NCBI RefSeq assembly: GCF_011397635.1
Contig: NC_064775.1
Span: 15,699,452 to 15,763,451, forward strand
Source: Epinephelus fuscoguttatus
Lineage: Eukaryota > Chordata > Actinopteri > Perciformes > Serranidae
Reading direction: 5' to 3'
DNA: 64,000 nt
The translations under genes were made by a program, and so were the position numbers. Of this stretch, positions 62,917 to 64,000 are shown in pieces (positions within the stretch are counted from its first letter, which is position 1; every line of letters begins with the position of its first letter). The notes beneath the pieces were generated by a model that had not been told where the DNA came from, made no database searches, and saw only the letters and a program-made list of their open reading frames with translations.

Positions 62917-63815
62917 CAGCAGTTGTGACCTGCGCCACAACACTGTCACGCCAAAAAACGAACTAGAAGAAAGCAGCTCCCTGGAGCTTCAACAGTCACA
63001 TGTAGAGCTCTGAAGCAGGTAACTTCACTCTAACTCAGAGTCACAGTGACCGCAACACAGTGCAACAGTAAAGCTTTGATTCAAACTAATCTAACAGGCA
63101 GATGACCAGAATACAACCTCATGTGTTTTGATGAGAAAAACGAAATGTCCTGTGAGGTTATAGCGCCATCTAGTGTGCTTTGTGAGGAGGAAGACGTTCA
63201 CATGAGCCCAAGTGTGTGCACATAGCACATTTGTATATAACTATAACTGTATGCAGCTATAAAGTTTAATTTACAGCTAACATATTAAATAACACACATG
63301 ATGTTATTTTCTGCATAATATTTTCTGTGTGTTCTTAATTTTGCACTTGACTCTGTTTTTTTCTGTCTGGACACATTATGTAGTTGTAATTGTGGTAAAG
63401 TGCTGACTGTATGTGGGTCAGGTGGATTTTGTTGTTGTCTTCTGTCTGTTTATATGTTTCTGCACTTGATGTGCTGTGCATTACTGTATGTCCATGGTGT
63501 TTCTAATGATCTAATGTTGTAGATTTAATAATTTATTCTGACTGTTTATTTTAATTTATTTTTGTTTTGTTTATAAAACAGCTGTATGTTTCACGAGTGG
63601 TTTCACTTCTGTTCACTTCATGTTGTTGTTGCCCCTGATTCTTATTTATTTATTGTCCAGTGATGTATGTCTCTGGATAGTTAGAGGACGTTTAACTGTC
63701 TGGAAACCAGGACGTCCATGTTCTAAAAACATAACTGAAATATATGAGTGTTCAGAAAGATTTAATCTTCCTCTTTTCACTGCACCAATGAAGGACTTTG
63801 AATTAATAACACCTA

Positions 63816-64000
63816 CTGAAGAAACAATATAATTTAGCCACACAATTATTCTAGAAGCCGAGAACAGTCATTATTTCAGTTATTTTTTTAATGCCCTTAT
63901 CTCGAGATCAAGATTTAGTTATTTATTATTTTTGAGAAAATGAGCTTTGTTATAATGGCCTTAAAAAACATAATTGTAAGCATGGCATTCTTTGCTTGTA
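63816..64000. other. Sequence beyond the array
   Basis: Homology to the other units has ended; no feature is recognised. Confidence 0.4.

Larger units (their letters stand above)
31590..63815 (+). repeat. Tandem array of three CD200-like gene units
   Basis: The phrase CACTCATTCCAGAGCAGGAAACAGCACTT starts a unit at about 31590, 34410 and 48815. The phrase GTCCAGTGATGTATGTCTCTGGATAG closes units near 34015, 48415 and 63657. Homology at the end of unit 3 stops at about 63812. Unit lengths are ~2.8, ~14.4 and ~15.0 kb. The 33.3-34.7 kb and 47.6-49.1 kb stretches are almost identical, indicating recent unequal exchange. Confidence 0.9.

Overview
This is a window of teleost fish nuclear DNA, most likely from a spiny-rayed (percomorph) fish. 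The evidence is vertebrate genes split by GT-AG introns, a dense mix of fish-type repeats (Tc1, L1/Tx1, L2-like, PIF/Harbinger-like, piggyBac-like, a tRNA-derived SINE, Ty3/Gypsy) and abundant CA and AT microsatellites. No bacterial-type genes, CRISPR arrays or rRNA genes are visible.

Layout. (1) 1-5.4 kb: the 5' half of ndufs1 (mitochondrial complex I, 75-kDa subunit) on the minus strand. It is head-to-head with unc50 (plus strand, 5.8-10.65 kb) across a ~400 bp shared promoter carrying a ZNF143-type motif and ETS-type sites. (2) 11.0-14.6 kb: an inosine-uridine-type nucleoside hydrolase gene (minus) with a large foldback MITE in its last intron. (3) 15-21.5 kb: repeat-rich gap with an AAATCTAAATGTT-type minisatellite, a broken piece of the purine-synthesis gene paics, a nearly intact Tc1 element, a 5'-truncated LINE and long AT-rich tracts. 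(4) 21.8-28.6 kb: a HIPK-like protein kinase gene (minus) whose C-terminal tail is built from a tandem array of near-identical, phase 2-2 cassette exons. (5) 28.6-31.6 kb: MITE, LINE and SINE debris. (6) 31.6-63.8 kb: three tandem copies (A, B, C) of a CD200/OX-2-like immunoglobulin gene on the plus strand.

The CD200-like array is the most dynamic part. Copy A lost its promoter core, leader exon, first intron and half its IgV exon in one deletion with a CTTA microhomology. It alone keeps the second Ig (C-type) exon. Copies B and C share a start-proximal promoter with a TATA-like box and an ISRE-like element, a leader exon and an IgV exon. Both have lost most of the second Ig exon, so they predict single-V-domain membrane proteins of about 220 and 199 residues. 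Their first introns are 11.4 and 9.8 kb long and hold the same antisense L1 and the same Ty3/Gypsy fossil, so those insertions predate the B/C duplication. Copy B then received two adjacent long-inverted-repeat DNA elements (E1 and E2), whose 6-bp target duplications are confirmed by the empty site in copy C. Copy C received a piggyBac-like insertion in an intron and a PIF/Harbinger-like insertion inside a coding exon.

Strongest leads: the HIPK-like cassette-exon array; the E1/E2 long-inverted-repeat elements, which I cannot assign to a family; the remodelling of the CD200-like trio from two Ig domains to one; and the ISRE-like promoter. Exon borders come from reading GT-AG sites and phases by eye and may be off by a base or two. 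Family names come from recognition of conserved motifs, not from a search.
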